NCBI RefSeq assembly: GCF_900475275.1
Contig: NZ_LS483364.1
Span: forward strand, 682,001-746,000
Direction of reading: 5' to 3'
Length of the DNA stretch: 64,000 bases
Origin: Streptococcus sanguinis
Lineage (GTDB): Bacteria > Bacillota > Bacilli > Lactobacillales > Streptococcaceae
The notes beneath the pieces are model-generated. The model was not told the DNA's origin. It was given only the letters and a program-made list of their open reading frames with translations, and ran no database searches. A program made the translations under genes and the position numbers. Below, in pieces: positions 1-10,084 of this stretch. Each line of letters begins with the position of its first letter. The stretch's first letter is position 1.

Positions 1-2
1 GT

Positions 3-758
3 ATGGGAAAAAATCAGAGACAGGACGAAATAGTTAAGCTGGTGGATCGAGCTGGGACAGTTACGGTTGCTGAGATTGTAGAGAGTATGAAGGTTTCAGA
101 CATGACGGTTCGGCGGGACTTGATTGAGCTGGAAAGTAAAGGGCTGCTGACTCGTGTTCACGGTGGGGCTAAAAGTAATCAGCACCTCAAGTACAGGGAA
201 ATCCCTCATGAAGAGAAGCTTTATCAGAATATCGAGGCCAAGCGGACTGTGGCCAAGAAGGCTGTGGAGCTGATTGAAGATGGCGATACTATTTTTCTTG
301 GGCCGGGGACTTCTGTGGAAGTGCTGGCTGAGGAAATCAGCAATCAGCATCTGCGCGTGATTACCAACTGCCTTCCGATCTTTCATGATCTTCTGAAGAA
401 GAAGTCGGATACCTTCAAAGTCTTTCTACTTGGTGGGGAGATGCGGGAAGCGACTCAAGCCTTTGTTGGTGAGATGACCAATGCCATCATGGATAAGATG
501 TATTTTACCAAGATGTTTTTCAGCGGCAATGGTATCAAAAATGGTCAGATTATGACTTCTTCTTTTGAAGAAGCCTACACCCAGAAGCTAGCTTTGGAGC
601 GCTCGACAGAGACTTACCTATTGATTGATTCTTCTAAGATTGGCAAGGAAGATTTTACCTCTATCTGTCCTTTGGCTGATATTACAGCTGTTATCACAGA
701 CCAGATGTCTGAAAATGCTCAAGAAGAACTTGAGGTTTATACCAAGATTATTTCCTAG
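3..758 (+). CDS. lacR: Lactose phosphotransferase system repressor LacR (DeoR family)
   Basis: This is a 251-residue DeoR-family repressor. The N-terminus has a winged helix-turn-helix (about residues 1-57, with VSDMTVRRDL as recognition segment). The C-terminal sugar-phosphate sensor domain carries the family features GDTIFLGPGTS and LLIDSSKIG. In streptococci and lactococci LacR represses the lac operon and is released by tagatose-6-phosphate. The gene lies directly upstream of lacA in the same orientation and is followed by its own hairpin terminator. The length is normal for the family, so the gene is complete, but its ribosome binding site lies outside the left edge. Function is assigned from family resemblance plus operon context. 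Confidence 0.95.
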   Translation: MGKNQRQDEIVKLVDRAGTVTVAEIVESMKVSDMTVRRDLIELESKGLLTRVHGGAKSNQHLKYREIPHEEKLYQNIEAKRTVAKKAVELIEDGDTIFLGPGTSVEVLAEEISNQHLRVITNCLPIFHDLLKKKSDTFKVFLLGGEMREATQAFVGEMTNAIMDKMYFTKMFFSGNGIKNGQIMTSSFEEAYTQKLALERSTETYLLIDSSKIGKEDFTSICPLADITAVITDQMSENAQEELEVYTKIIS

Positions 759-788
759 TTTATTTTAAATAGATGAAAAAATTATCAG

Positions 789-812
789 AAAGCTCTTTTT
801 AGGGCTTTTTTT
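789..812 (+). terminator. Rho-independent terminator after lacR
   Basis: AAAGCTC (789-795) pairs with GGGCTTT (802-808) around a TTTTTA loop, and a run of T follows. The T-run merges into the left arm of the downstream inverted repeat. Confidence 0.7.
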
Positions 813-860
813 GTTTATTTTAATCATATTTAAAAATATTTTGATTAAAATAAACAAAAA
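808..860 (+). promoter_or_regulatory. Candidate LacR operator: perfect 19-bp inverted repeat
   Basis: The arm at 808-826 is an exact reverse complement of the arm at 842-860 (core TGTTTATTTTAATCA), separated by a 15-nt AT spacer. The structure ends 4 nt before the -35 box of the lacA promoter. LacR operators in lactic acid bacteria flank the lac promoter and carry TGTTT ends, so this is the most likely primary operator. LacR binding is inferred from position and pattern. Confidence 0.6.
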
Positions 861-864
861 TCTG

Positions 865-893
865 TTGACAAATAACTTTTAAAGGAGTATAGT
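865..893 (+). promoter_or_regulatory. lacA promoter
   Basis: A consensus -35 TTGACA (865-870) and a -10 TATAGT (888-893) are separated by exactly 17 nt. It lies between the 19-bp inverted repeat and a second small palindrome, the arrangement expected for a tightly repressed operon. Confidence 0.8.
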
Positions 894-914
894 ATGCTTA
901 TAGGAAACAGAAAG

Positions 915-929
915 TGTTTTTTATAAACA
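915..929 (+). promoter_or_regulatory. Second candidate LacR operator
   Basis: TGTTTTTTATAAACA has 5-bp arms TGTTT/AAACA, the same ends as the upstream inverted repeat. It sits about 15-30 nt downstream of the expected transcription start, where a bound repressor could cooperate with the upstream site or block elongation. Inference only. Confidence 0.4.
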
Positions 930-966
930 ATATTCTGTGCAAAAAATCAAACAAAGGAGAATGCTC

Positions 967-1392
967 ATGGCAATTATTATTGGAGCAGATGCTGCTGGAA
1001 GCAAGCTGAAAGATGTAGTCAAGGATTTTCTCGTCGGAGAAAACTTTGAAGTGGTGGATGTGACGAAAGAAGGTCAGGATTTTGTTGATGTGACCCTTGC
1101 AGTTGCGGCTGAGGTGAATAAACAAGAGGAAAATCTTGGTATTGTCATTGACGCTTATGGTGCTGGTCCATTTATGGTAGCGACCAAAATCAAAGGTATG
1201 GTAGCGGCGGAAGTCTCAGATGAACGCTCTGCCTACATGACTCGCGGCCATAACAACTCTCGCATGATTACGATGGGAGCTGAAATCGTTGGTGAAGGGC
1301 TAGCTAAGAACATTGCCAAAGGCTTTGTCAATGGGAAATACGACGGCGGCCGTCACCAAATCCGGGTCGACATGCTCAACAAGATGTGCTAA
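967..1392 (+). CDS. lacA: Galactose-6-phosphate isomerase subunit LacA
   Basis: A 141-residue RpiB/LacAB-family subunit beginning [15 protein letters not shown]. With LacB it isomerises D-galactose-6-phosphate to D-tagatose-6-phosphate. The ATG at 967 was chosen over an upstream in-frame ATG at 937 because AAAGGAGA (953-960) is correctly spaced for it and the length then matches known LacA proteins. The gene ends 16 nt before lacB. LacA lacks the CGTG motif present in LacB, consistent with the heteromeric enzyme in which LacB supplies part of the active site. Confidence 0.95.
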   Translation: MAIIIGADAAGSKLKDVVKDFLVGENFEVVDVTKEGQDFVDVTLAVAAEVNKQEENLGIVIDAYGAGPFMVATKIKGMVAAEVSDERSAYMTRGHNNSRMITMGAEIVGEGLAKNIAKGFVNGKYDGGRHQIRVDMLNKMC

Positions 1393-1408
1393 GAAAAGGA
1401 GAAATCAA

Positions 1409-1924
1409 ATGAAAATTGCAATTGGATGTGACCATATCGTTACCAATGAAAAAATGGCAGTCTCAGATTTTCTAAAATCAAAAGGCTATGAAGTTCTTGA
1501 TTTTGGTACTTATGACCATACACGGACACATTATCCAATCTTTGGTAAAAAAGTAGGGGAGGCAGTCGTTAGTGGACAAGCTGATCTTGGTGTTTGTATT
1601 TGCGGTACAGGTGTCGGCATTAACAACGCGGTTAATAAGGTGCCTGGTGTTCGTTCAGCTTTGGTACGCGACATGACTTCAGCTCTCTATGCTAAAGAAG
1701 AACTCAACGCAAATGTTATTGGTTTTGGTGGTAAAATCACTGGTGAGCTCCTTATGTGTGACATCATAGAAGCTTTCATTCATGCGGAGTACAAACCATC
1801 TGAAGAAAACAAAAAATTGATTGCTAAGATTGAGCACGTTGAGACTCACAACGATCATCAAACAGATGCCAACTTCTTTACAGAATTTCTTGAAAAATGG
1901 GATCGTGGAGAGTACCACGATTAG
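1409..1924 (+). CDS. lacB: Galactose-6-phosphate isomerase subunit LacB
   Basis: A 171-residue RpiB-family protein beginning [15 protein letters not shown], with the conserved [11 protein letters not shown] active-site loop and RSALVRD segment. It partners LacA in the first step of the tagatose-6-phosphate pathway. The ATG at 1409 has an AAAGGAG site just upstream. A longer in-frame extension to 1313 overlaps lacA and has no comparable ribosome binding site, so it was rejected. Length is exactly that usual for LacB. Confidence 0.96.
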   Translation: MKIAIGCDHIVTNEKMAVSDFLKSKGYEVLDFGTYDHTRTHYPIFGKKVGEAVVSGQADLGVCICGTGVGINNAVNKVPGVRSALVRDMTSALYAKEELNANVIGFGGKITGELLMCDIIEAFIHAEYKPSEENKKLIAKIEHVETHNDHQTDANFFTEFLEKWDRGEYHD

Positions 1925-1936
1925 TGAGGTAGCTAG

Positions 1937-2866
1937 ATGATTCTTACAGTGACCATGAATCCTTCTATCGATATTTCCTATCCCTTAGAAGAATTGAAAA
2001 TAGATACTGTTAATCGTGTTTCGGAAGTCAGTAAAACAGCAGGCGGAAAGGGTCTCAACGTAACCAGGGTCTTGGCAGAAATTGGAGATAATGTTGCTGC
2101 GACGGGCCTGATTGGTGGGACTAATGGAGAGTTCTTATTACAAAACCTTCATCCTAATGTTAGACAATGCTTTTATAACATTTCGGGAGATACGAGAAAC
2201 TGTATTGCTATCTTACACGAAGGTAAGCAAACAGAAATCCTAGAAGCCGGTCCGACTATTACAGCGGATGAGGCAAATGGTTTTTTACATCATTTTAAAT
2301 CATTAATGGAATCAGCTGAGGTAGTTAGTATCTCGGGAAGTCTACCAACTGGTTTACCTGTTGAATATTATATTCAATTGGTTGAAATTGCTAATCAAGC
2401 TGGCAATAAGGTGGTGTTGGATTGCTCTGGAGCAGCTCTGGAAGCTGTACTCAAATCAGATGTGAAGCCAACTGCCATCAAACCTAATAATGAGGAACTT
2501 TCTCAGTTATTGGGCCGCGATGTTTCAAAAGATTTGGGTGAGTTAAAAGCTGTTCTTTCAGAACCGCTATTTGAAGGAATCGAGTGGATCATCGTATCTC
2601 TTGGTGCAGACGGAGCTTTTGCCAAACACTGGGACACTTTCTATAAAGTAGATATTCCTAAAATCCAAGTAGTCAATCCAGTTGGCTCTGGCGACTCAAC
2701 TGTTGCAGGAATTTCTTCAGCCTTGAGTCATCAAGCGGATGATGTTTCTCTGCTCAAAAAAGCTAACGTTCTCGGCATGCTCAATGCCCAAGAAAAAATG
2801 ACCGGTCATGTCAATGTTGAAAACTACGACGGCCTATACAATCAAATCACAGTAAAAGAGGTATAA
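1937..2866 (+). CDS. lacC: Tagatose-6-phosphate kinase LacC
   Basis: A 309-residue PfkB-family kinase that phosphorylates tagatose-6-phosphate to tagatose-1,6-bisphosphate with ATP. The N-terminal substrate motif [13 protein letters not shown] and the C-terminal PfkB signature [12 protein letters not shown] (anion hole and catalytic Asp, about residue 250) are both intact. It lies 12 nt after lacB and 3 nt before lacD, so the genes are clearly co-transcribed. Confidence 0.96.
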   Translation: MILTVTMNPSIDISYPLEELKIDTVNRVSEVSKTAGGKGLNVTRVLAEIGDNVAATGLIGGTNGEFLLQNLHPNVRQCFYNISGDTRNCIAILHEGKQTEILEAGPTITADEANGFLHHFKSLMESAEVVSISGSLPTGLPVEYYIQLVEIANQAGNKVVLDCSGAALEAVLKSDVKPTAIKPNNEELSQLLGRDVSKDLGELKAVLSEPLFEGIEWIIVSLGADGAFAKHWDTFYKVDIPKIQVVNPVGSGDSTVAGISSALSHQADDVSLLKKANVLGMLNAQEKMTGHVNVENYDGLYNQITVKEV

Positions 2867-2869
2867 AGA

Positions 2870-3850
2870 ATGGTATTAACAGAACAAAAACGCAAGTACA
2901 TGGAAAAACTCTCTGATGAGAATGGCATCATTTCTGCCTTGGCATTTGACCAACGCGGTGCTTTGAAACGCCTCATGGCTCAACACCAGGAAGCAGAACC
3001 AACAGTAGCTCAAATGGAAGAACTGAAAGTTTTGGTCGCAGAAGAGTTAACTCCTTATGCTTCATCTATGTTGCTGGATCCTGAGTATGGACTGCCTGCT
3101 ACTAAGGCTTTGGACAAGAATGCTGGCTTGCTATTGGCCTATGAAAAGACAGGCTACGATACTTCTAGCACCAAGCGCCTGCCAGACTGTCTGGATGTTT
3201 GGTCTGCAAAACGCATCAAAGAACAAGGTGCGGATGCGGTTAAATTCCTCCTTTACTATGACGTAGACAGCTCAGAAGAACTCAACCAGCAAAAGCAGGC
3301 TTATATCGAGCGTGTGGGTTCTGAGTGTGTGGCTGAAGACATTCCTTTCTTCCTTGAAATCTTGGCTTACGATGAAAAGATTGCGGATGCTTCCAGCGCT
3401 GAGTACGCAAAAGTGAAACCTCACAAGGTTATCGGTGCCATGAAGGTCTTCTCAGATCCACGTTTCAATATTGATGTCTTGAAAGTGGAAGTACCAGTCA
3501 ATGTTAAATACGTTGAAGGCTTTGGCGATGGTGAAGTAGTTCATACTAAAGAACAAGCTGCTGCCTTCTTCAAGGAACAGGATGAAGCAACTAACCTGCC
3601 ATACATCTACTTGAGTGCTGGTGTATCTGCTAAACTCTTCCAAGAAACACTTGTGTTTGCTCATGAGTCAGGTGCTAACTTCAACGGCGTTCTTTGCGGA
3701 CGTGCGACTTGGGCTGGCAGTGTCAAAGACTACATTGAGCAAGGCGAAGAAGCAGCTCGCAAGTGGCTTCGTACAACAGGATTTGAAAATATTGATGAGC
3801 TCAACAAGGTTCTTCAAAAAACAGCTACCTCTTGGAAAGAAAGAGCCTAA
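2870..3850 (+). CDS. lacD: Tagatose-1,6-bisphosphate aldolase LacD
   Basis: A 326-residue class I aldolase that cleaves tagatose-1,6-bisphosphate into dihydroxyacetone phosphate and glyceraldehyde-3-phosphate. The [12 protein letters not shown] segment carries the probable Schiff-base lysine, and the N-terminus has the [11 protein letters not shown] motif. Length is standard for LacD. In some streptococci a second LacD copy has a regulatory role; here the operon position supports the catabolic enzyme. Confidence 0.96.
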   Translation: MVLTEQKRKYMEKLSDENGIISALAFDQRGALKRLMAQHQEAEPTVAQMEELKVLVAEELTPYASSMLLDPEYGLPATKALDKNAGLLLAYEKTGYDTSSTKRLPDCLDVWSAKRIKEQGADAVKFLLYYDVDSSEELNQQKQAYIERVGSECVAEDIPFFLEILAYDEKIADASSAEYAKVKPHKVIGAMKVFSDPRFNIDVLKVEVPVNVKYVEGFGDGEVVHTKEQAAAFFKEQDEATNLPYIYLSAGVSAKLFQETLVFAHESGANFNGVLCGRATWAGSVKDYIEQGEEAARKWLRTTGFENIDELNKVLQKTATSWKERA

Positions 3851-3879
3851 AATTTGTTAAAAAATAAATAAAGTAAGGG

Positions 3880-3908
3880 TTTACATTCTGATGCTGATAT
3901 GCTATAAT
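3880..3908 (+). promoter_or_regulatory. Internal promoter for lacTFEG
   Basis: TTTACA (3880-3885), a 17-nt spacer and TATAAT (3903-3908) preceded by TGC (extended -10). It lies in the 196-bp lacD-lacT gap immediately before the antiterminator target. Confidence 0.75.
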
Positions 3909-3925
3909 GAAATCAGAAATTGAAT

Positions 3926-4015
3926 AGGGTGAGCGTTACTAAGTTGGATTAGGCGTGACCGCAAATAAATTGAGGGAAGATATAGCCTCGGTTTGTTTGT
4001 GGTCTTTTTGTTTTG
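3926..4015 (+). promoter_or_regulatory. LacT-responsive antiterminator/terminator switch
   Basis: A RAT-like element (about 3927-3958, with GAGCGTTACT and GGATTAGGCG) overlaps the 5' arm of a long terminator. The arm from GACCGCAAATAAA (3957) pairs with TTTGTTTGTGGTC (ending 4004), with an additional inner TTGAGG/CCTCGG stem, followed by TTTTTGTTTT. The two structures are mutually exclusive, as in BglG/LacT-type transcriptional antitermination. It probably makes lacTFEG expression depend on unphosphorylated LacE/LacF through LacT. The site and stem are seen; the mechanism is inferred from the family. Confidence 0.8.
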
Positions 4016-4046
4016 CCAGAACCCTAGAAAATGAAGAGGAGGAGAT

Positions 4047-4880
4047 ATGTATCGAATCATACATCCTATGAACAACAATGTTGCTCTAGCCAAACATGAA
4101 AATGGTGAAGAGGTTGTTCTGATTGGCAGTGGCATAGCTTTTAATAAAAAGAAGGGTGATATCGTTCTGGAAAGTAAGATTGAGAAAATCTTTCGCCTAA
4201 GAACGGAAGAGTCTAAAGAAAACTTTGTGGCCTTGCTCAAAGATGTTCCACTGGACTTTATCACAGTGACTTATGATGTGATTGACACCCTTTCTAAGAA
4301 GTATGATTACCCTGTCCAGGAGTATATCTATGTCACGCTGACGGATCACATCTACTGTTCATATCAGGCTCTGCAGCAGGGGCGATACAAGGAAAGTGAT
4401 CTGCCGGATGCTTCGGACAAATACCCTGTCCCTTATCAGATTGCCCAGGAAGCAGTAGCCATATACCGTGAGCGGTTGTTGGATCATTTCCCTAGCGACG
4501 AGGTCAATCGCATTGCCTATCACTTTATCAATGCTGAAGGGGAAACGGATCCTGAAAGTCAGAGTCACTTGGGCAGGCGAAAAGATATTTTGGCTGCTGT
4601 TGAGGCAGAGCTGAAGAAAAATGGTATTAAAAGAAGTGCAGAAAACAGCAACTTTTATGACCGTTTTATGATTCACCTGAACTACTTTTTGGACTATCTG
4701 GACCGAAGTCGTGATGACAATGTTTCCCTGCTGGAAATGGAAAGTCAGATCCAGATGACCTATCCTCAAGCCTATCAGGTCGGAAGTGATATTTACCACA
4801 TCATTGCCCAGAAGACGGGAATTGATCTCTACCGCAGCGAACGGGTCTACCTGGTGCTGCATATTCAACGCCTTTTATAA
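4047..4880 (+). CDS. lacT: Transcriptional antiterminator LacT (BglG family)
   Basis: A 277-residue BglG/SacY-family antiterminator. The N-terminal co-antiterminator RNA-binding domain (about residues 1-55) begins MYRIIHPMNNNVALAK. Two PTS regulation domains follow, with conserved histidines in segments such as ITVTYDVIDTL, VNRIAYHFINAEGE and MIHLNYFLDYL. It binds the RAT element in its own leader when lactose PTS components are not phosphorylating it. A strong GAGGAGG ribosome binding site precedes the ATG. Confidence 0.95.
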   Translation: MYRIIHPMNNNVALAKHENGEEVVLIGSGIAFNKKKGDIVLESKIEKIFRLRTEESKENFVALLKDVPLDFITVTYDVIDTLSKKYDYPVQEYIYVTLTDHIYCSYQALQQGRYKESDLPDASDKYPVPYQIAQEAVAIYRERLLDHFPSDEVNRIAYHFINAEGETDPESQSHLGRRKDILAAVEAELKKNGIKRSAENSNFYDRFMIHLNYFLDYLDRSRDDNVSLLEMESQIQMTYPQAYQVGSDIYHIIAQKTGIDLYRSERVYLVLHIQRLL

Positions 4881-4928
4881 TAGCAAATAATAATAAAATT
4901 TTACATAAGAATACAAGGAGGATCTCTC

Positions 4929-5246
4929 ATGAATAGAGAAGAAGTAACATTGCTCGGTTTTGAAATTGTGGCCTACGCTGGTGACGCTCGCTCCAAGCTC
5001 TTAGAAGCTTTGAAAGCAGCAGAAGCTGGGGATTTTGCTAAGGCAGATGCCTTGGTGGAAGAAGCCAATAGCTGCATCGCTGAAGCTCATCATGCTCAGA
5101 CAAGTCTCTTGACAAAAGAAGCGGCTGGCGAGGACTTGGCTTACAGTGTGACCATGATGCACGGCCAGGATCACTTAATGACTACTATCTTGCTAAAAGA
5201 CATGATGCACCATTTGATTGAACTATACAAAAGAGGAGTAAAATAA
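4929..5246 (+). CDS. lacF: Lactose-specific PTS enzyme IIA, LacF
   Basis: A 105-residue EIIA-Lac. It accepts phosphate from HPr on His78, visible in MMHGQDHL, with Asp81 as the usual metal ligand of the trimer, and passes it to the EIIB domain of LacE. The length and position of the active histidine match the family exactly. AAGGAGG precedes the start, and its stop overlaps the lacE start by 1 nt, implying translational coupling. Confidence 0.97.
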   Translation: MNREEVTLLGFEIVAYAGDARSKLLEALKAAEAGDFAKADALVEEANSCIAEAHHAQTSLLTKEAAGEDLAYSVTMMHGQDHLMTTILLKDMMHHLIELYKRGVK

Positions 5247-6952
5247 TGAACAAACTCATCGGACTTATTGAGAAAGGGAAGCCTTTCTTTGAGAAGATTT
5301 CTCGGAATATCTATCTCCGTGCTATTCGGGATGGCTTTATCGCTGGTATGCCAGTCATCCTCTTCTCATCTATCTTTATCTTGATTGCCTATGTTCCAAA
5401 TGCTTGGGGCTTCCATTGGTCTAAGGACATTGAAACTTTCCTAATGACCCCTTATAGCTATTCGATGGGGATTCTGGCTTTCTTTGTGGGTGGGACCACT
5501 GCCAAGGCTTTGACAGACTCTGTCAACCGCGACCTGCCTGCGACAAACCAGATTAACTTCTTGTCTACTATGCTGGCTTCTATGGTCGGCTTCCTCCTCA
5601 TGGCGGCTGAACCTGCCAAGGAAGGTGGCTTCCTAACTGCCTTCATGGGAACCAAAGGTCTTTTGACAGCTTTCATCGCAGCCTTTGTTACGGTTAATGT
5701 CTACAAGGTTTGTGTAAAAAATAATGTCACCATTCGCATGCCAGAAGAAGTTCCACCAAATATTTCGCAAGTATTTAAAGACTTGATTCCATTCACTGTT
5801 TCAGTCGTTCTACTCTACGGTTTGGAACTGCTTGTTAAAGCAAGTCTAGGAGTAACCGTTGCTGAATCCATCGGAACACTTCTTGCTCCACTCTTCTCAG
5901 CGGCAGATGGCTATCTGGGAATCACGCTTATCTTTGGTGCTTATGCTTTCTTCTGGTTCGTGGGAATTCACGGTCCGTCCATCGTTGAGCCTGCCATTGC
6001 TGCCATTACTTATGCCAATATCGATGCCAACTTGGCTCTGGTACAAGCTGGTCAGCATGCGGATAAGGTCATCACTTCTGGTACTCAAATGTTCATCGTT
6101 ACCATGGGTGGTACTGGTGCGACCTTGATTGTTCCATTCCTTTTCATGTGGATCTGTAAGTCCGAGCGTAACCGTGCAATTGGACGGGCATCTGTTGTCC
6201 CAACTTTCTTTGGTGTTAATGAGCCCATTCTCTTTGGTGCTCCAATCGTACTGAATCCAATTTTCTTCATTCCATTTATCTTTGCACCTATCGCAAACGT
6301 ATGGATTTTCAAATTCTTTGTTGATACTTTGAACATGAACTCCTTCTCAGCCAACCTTCCTTGGGTGACACCTGGACCTCTGGGAATTGTGCTGGGTACC
6401 AACTTCCAGCTTCTGTCCTTTGTTCTTGCAGCTCTTCTTGTCGTAGTGGATGTGATTATTTACTATCCATTTGTCAAGGTTTATGATGAACAAATCTTAG
6501 AAGAAGAACGTTCTGGCAAATCTAATGATGCTCTTAAAGAAAAAGTAGCAGCTAACTTTAATACTGCTAAAGCGGACGCTATCCTTGAAAAAGCAGGTGT
6601 GGATGAAGAAGCTCCAGCGCAAAACAATATTAGCGAAGAAACCAATGTTCTGGTGCTCTGTGCAGGCGGTGGTACTAGCGGATTGCTGGCCAACGCTTTG
6701 AATAAAGCAGCAGCTGAATACAATGTTCCTGTCAAAGCAGCAGCGGGTGGATACGGTGCTCACCGTGAAATGCTGCCTGAGTTTGACCTAGTTATCCTGG
6801 CTCCTCAAGTTGCCTCCAACTTTGAAGATATGAAGGCCGAAACTGATAAATTGGGTATCAAACTGGCTAAGACTGAAGGTGCCCAATACATCAAACTAAC
6901 CCGTGATGGTAAAGGAGCACTAGCCTTCGTTCAGGAGCAATTCAACAACTAA
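5246..6952 (+). CDS. lacE: Lactose-specific PTS enzyme IICB, LacE
   Basis: A 568-residue fused permease of the lactose/cellobiose PTS family. The N-terminal EIIC (about residues 1-420, multiple membrane segments) has the substrate-site motifs [15 protein letters not shown] and [11 protein letters not shown]. After an acidic, alanine-rich linker the C-terminal EIIB begins near residue 466, with the phosphocysteine at residue 472 in [12 protein letters not shown]. It imports lactose as lactose-6-phosphate. It overlaps lacF by 1 nt and is separated from lacG by a 98-nt gap holding a hairpin. Confidence 0.97.
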   Translation: MNKLIGLIEKGKPFFEKISRNIYLRAIRDGFIAGMPVILFSSIFILIAYVPNAWGFHWSKDIETFLMTPYSYSMGILAFFVGGTTAKALTDSVNRDLPATNQINFLSTMLASMVGFLLMAAEPAKEGGFLTAFMGTKGLLTAFIAAFVTVNVYKVCVKNNVTIRMPEEVPPNISQVFKDLIPFTVSVVLLYGLELLVKASLGVTVAESIGTLLAPLFSAADGYLGITLIFGAYAFFWFVGIHGPSIVEPAIAAITYANIDANLALVQAGQHADKVITSGTQMFIVTMGGTGATLIVPFLFMWICKSERNRAIGRASVVPTFFGVNEPILFGAPIVLNPIFFIPFIFAPIANVWIFKFFVDTLNMNSFSANLPWVTPGPLGIVLGTNFQLLSFVLAALLVVVDVIIYYPFVKVYDEQILEEERSGKSNDALKEKVAANFNTAKADAILEKAGVDEEAPAQNNISEETNVLVLCAGGGTSGLLANALNKAAAEYNVPVKAAAGGYGAHREMLPEFDLVILAPQVASNFEDMKAETDKLGIKLAKTEGAQYIKLTRDGKGALAFVQEQFNN

Positions 6953-6964
6953 TTTGTTAGTTCA

Positions 6965-7029
6965 TTTGAGGTGAAGCAAAGTTCAATTCCCCTGTTATTT
7001 ACCTATTTACTTACTTGTTTCACTTCAAA
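6965..7029 (+). other. Intercistronic hairpin between lacE and lacG
   Basis: TTTGAGGTGAA (6965-6975) pairs with TTCACTTCAAA (7019-7029), with extra pairs inside and a large AT/pyrimidine loop. There is no T-run, so it is not a terminator. It may act as a processing or stability element that tunes lacG relative to lacE. Confidence 0.45.
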
Positions 7030-7038
7030 TACTATTGA

Positions 7039-8457
<1,419 letters not shown>

Positions 8458-8463
8458 AAAAGC

Positions 8464-8512
8464 AAAACTCCCTCCTTAGCTGAATGGAATCGGCTAGGAC
8501 GGGAGTTTTTTT
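8464..8512. terminator. Bidirectional terminator, lacG / XRE gene
   Basis: AAAACTCCC (8464-8472) pairs with GGGAGTTTT (8501-8509), with an inner TCCTTAGC/GCTAGGA stem. T-runs on both strands fit the convergent genes on either side. Confidence 0.85.
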
Positions 8513-8720
8513 ATTCTTCATCATCTGTAAATTCTAGGATGTCTCCGGGCTGGCAATCAAGGGCCTGACAGATAGCATTGAGGGTGCTAAAGCGGATAGC
8601 CTTAGCCTTGCCCGTTTTGAGGATGGAAAGGTTGGCGTTGGTAATACCGATGATATCGGCCAGTTCACCTAGTTTCATCTTTTTCTTGGCCAGCTGGACA
8701 TCAAGATTAACGATAATCAT
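8511..8720 (-). CDS. Small XRE-family DNA-binding protein (YozG-like)
   Basis: A 69-residue protein made up almost entirely of a Cro/CI helix-turn-helix (LGELADIIGITNANLSILK), with an acidic tail. It is preceded by AGGAGG with 8-nt spacing. It lies just downstream of a DUF2975 membrane protein, a pairing found widely in Firmicutes in which the small regulator probably controls its own locus. The target is unknown; a nearby TATCG-N5-CGATA palindrome is a candidate. Confidence 0.85.
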   Translation of the reverse strand: MIIVNLDVQLAKKKMKLGELADIIGITNANLSILKTGKAKAIRFSTLNAICQALDCQPGDILEFTDDEE

Positions 8721-8732
8721 GATAGCAGCCTC

Positions 8733-9260
8733 CTAGATGGTAAATTCATTTTCTTCAGCTATATCAATCCCCTTTTCCAGAATTTTCATCATCAGCCAAA
8801 TAATCAGAGCACCCAAGAGAGGTGAAAAGCTCATACTGGCGTTAAAAGAGAAGGGGAGGGCGATGGGATTGCCTGATGCAGCAACCTTAACGGAAAGAAA
8901 GGTCAGAGCCAGAAAGACTTTCCATGCCCTATCAGCTAGTTGCGTGTTTGATGAATCAAAAATCTTTCCACCAATCAAATTTTTGATGAAATTACGAGCA
9001 AGATAGATGAGATAAATAGTCAAAGAAGCTGTGAGAAGATTTATAACAAAGGTTAGAATACTCCACAAATTTGAAAAATCAACTGAGGGCAGAAATTGAA
9101 CATTGAGCTTTATTCCCAACCTGTCGGAAAGACCGGTGTAAGAAATCACACTTAGGATAGTAAGAAACACCAGAATAGCAGCATAACCCACTATGATAAG
9201 GTTTAATAGAGTAACAATATCTTTGAGCAAAGAGTTATTTTTTAATTCAATCTTTTTCAT
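8733..9260 (-). CDS. DUF2975 membrane protein
   Basis: A 175-residue hydrophobic protein with about four membrane segments (near residues 15-40, 60-85, 105-130 and 140-165). The NLIGGKIFDSSNTQLADRAWKVFL stretch, typical of DUF2975, lies between segments 2 and 3. It is transcribed with the XRE gene 12 nt downstream from a consensus promoter on the minus strand. Function is unknown. The family is repeatedly linked to YozG-like regulators, suggesting a membrane-sensing or immunity role (inference). Confidence 0.8.
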   Translation of the reverse strand: MKKIELKNNSLLKDIVTLLNLIIVGYAAILVFLTILSVISYTGLSDRLGIKLNVQFLPSVDFSNLWSILTFVINLLTASLTIYLIYLARNFIKNLIGGKIFDSSNTQLADRAWKVFLALTFLSVKVAASGNPIALPFSFNASMSFSPLLGALIIWLMMKILEKGIDIAEENEFTI

Positions 9261-9317
9261 GATGCTTACCTCTATCGAAAATCAGCCGGCAGTAGATTTT
9301 CTTTTCCTTTTATTCTT

Positions 9318-9346
9318 ATTATAATCTATTTTTTATTGTATTTCAA
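9318..9346 (-). promoter_or_regulatory. Promoter of the DUF2975-XRE operon
   Basis: On the minus strand TTGAAA (9346-9341), a 17-nt spacer and TATAAT (9323-9318) form a near-consensus promoter driving the DUF2975 gene. Confidence 0.75.
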
Positions 9347-9354
9347 GAAAAATA

Positions 9355-9369
9355 TATCGAAAAACGATA
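9355..9369. promoter_or_regulatory. TATCG-N5-CGATA palindrome
   Basis: A small perfect inverted repeat (TATCGAAAAACGATA) lies just upstream of the -35 of the DUF2975-XRE promoter and before the divergent gene. Further TATCGA motifs lie near 9275 and 9410. It is a possible operator for the XRE protein. Confidence 0.4.
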
Positions 9370-9405
9370 ATTTTTATAAAGGCAAAAAGATATCCTATAG
9401 AGACT

Positions 9406-9433
9406 TTGGTATCGATGAAAATTTTGATACAAT
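9406..9433 (+). promoter_or_regulatory. Promoter of the DUF3592 gene
   Basis: TTGGTA (9406-9411), a 16-nt spacer and TACAAT (9428-9433). The spacer and -35 contain ATCGAT, related to the neighbouring palindrome. Confidence 0.55.
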
Positions 9434-9468
9434 ATGTATTGAATATTAAAGTAACGAAGGAGATAGTA

Positions 9469-9975
9469 ATGAATCCTATGATTACGATTGTGGTGCTTGG
9501 GCTTCTCTGGCTAATTATTGTTTTTCCACTCTATCTTCACTATCGAAAAGAAATTTCTATTAGAAGTAAATCTACATCTTTAATATCAGGCAAAGTAGTA
9601 GGATATAACAGTACTATCTATAGTCGCCGTAGTAAGCCACCTCAGGTAGCCTTGCCTCTTGTAGAATATACTCTCTGTGGAAAACAATATCGAAAAAGTC
9701 TTAAGTATAAACAGTTTATCCCTGCCTCTTCAGGAAAAATCCAAAAAGATGTCTTTTCAAGTGATTATGTTTACGGATCGGATAGGAGTCTAGACTTGAA
9801 AAAAATATTTCCCGTCGGCTCAGGTATGACTGTCTATTATAATCCTAAGAATCCAGAAGAGGCATATGTTGAGCGCTGCATCAGCAATGAAAAGTATTTT
9901 AAATATTTGTTTATCGGATTTTCTATTTTCTTTCTCATTCTGATTGGAATTAATCTTTTCCGTATATTTTTGTAG
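9469..9975 (+). CDS. DUF3592-like membrane protein
   Basis: A 168-residue protein with an N-terminal membrane helix (about residues 3-23), a soluble beta-rich core and a C-terminal helix (about 143-166). The core pattern SGKVVGYNST, LVEYTLCGKQYRKS and VYYNPKNPEEAYVE is typical of DUF3592. The start at 9469 follows AAGGAG; an upstream ATG at 9415 overlaps the promoter and was rejected. Function is unknown. Confidence 0.75.
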   Translation: MNPMITIVVLGLLWLIIVFPLYLHYRKEISIRSKSTSLISGKVVGYNSTIYSRRSKPPQVALPLVEYTLCGKQYRKSLKYKQFIPASSGKIQKDVFSSDYVYGSDRSLDLKKIFPVGSGMTVYYNPKNPEEAYVERCISNEKYFKYLFIGFSIFFLILIGINLFRIFL

Positions 9976-10084
9976 TTTGAAAAGTCTGTTTTTGGATATT
10001 GAGGGATATAACATTGATCTTTTTCAAAATCTGTTGAATCCAAATAGACTAAAAAAGAGGATTGAACTCCTCTTTTTGCTTTCT

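Noticed and set aside
3902..4264. Minus-strand ORF of 120 residues across the lacT leader and lacT start.
   Set aside because: It overlaps the antiterminator element and lacT in antisense, with no supporting signals.
8511..9260. XRE/DUF2975 pair as a toxin-antitoxin system.
   Set aside because: DUF2975 has no known toxin activity and the pair lacks typical toxin-antitoxin spacing or overlap.
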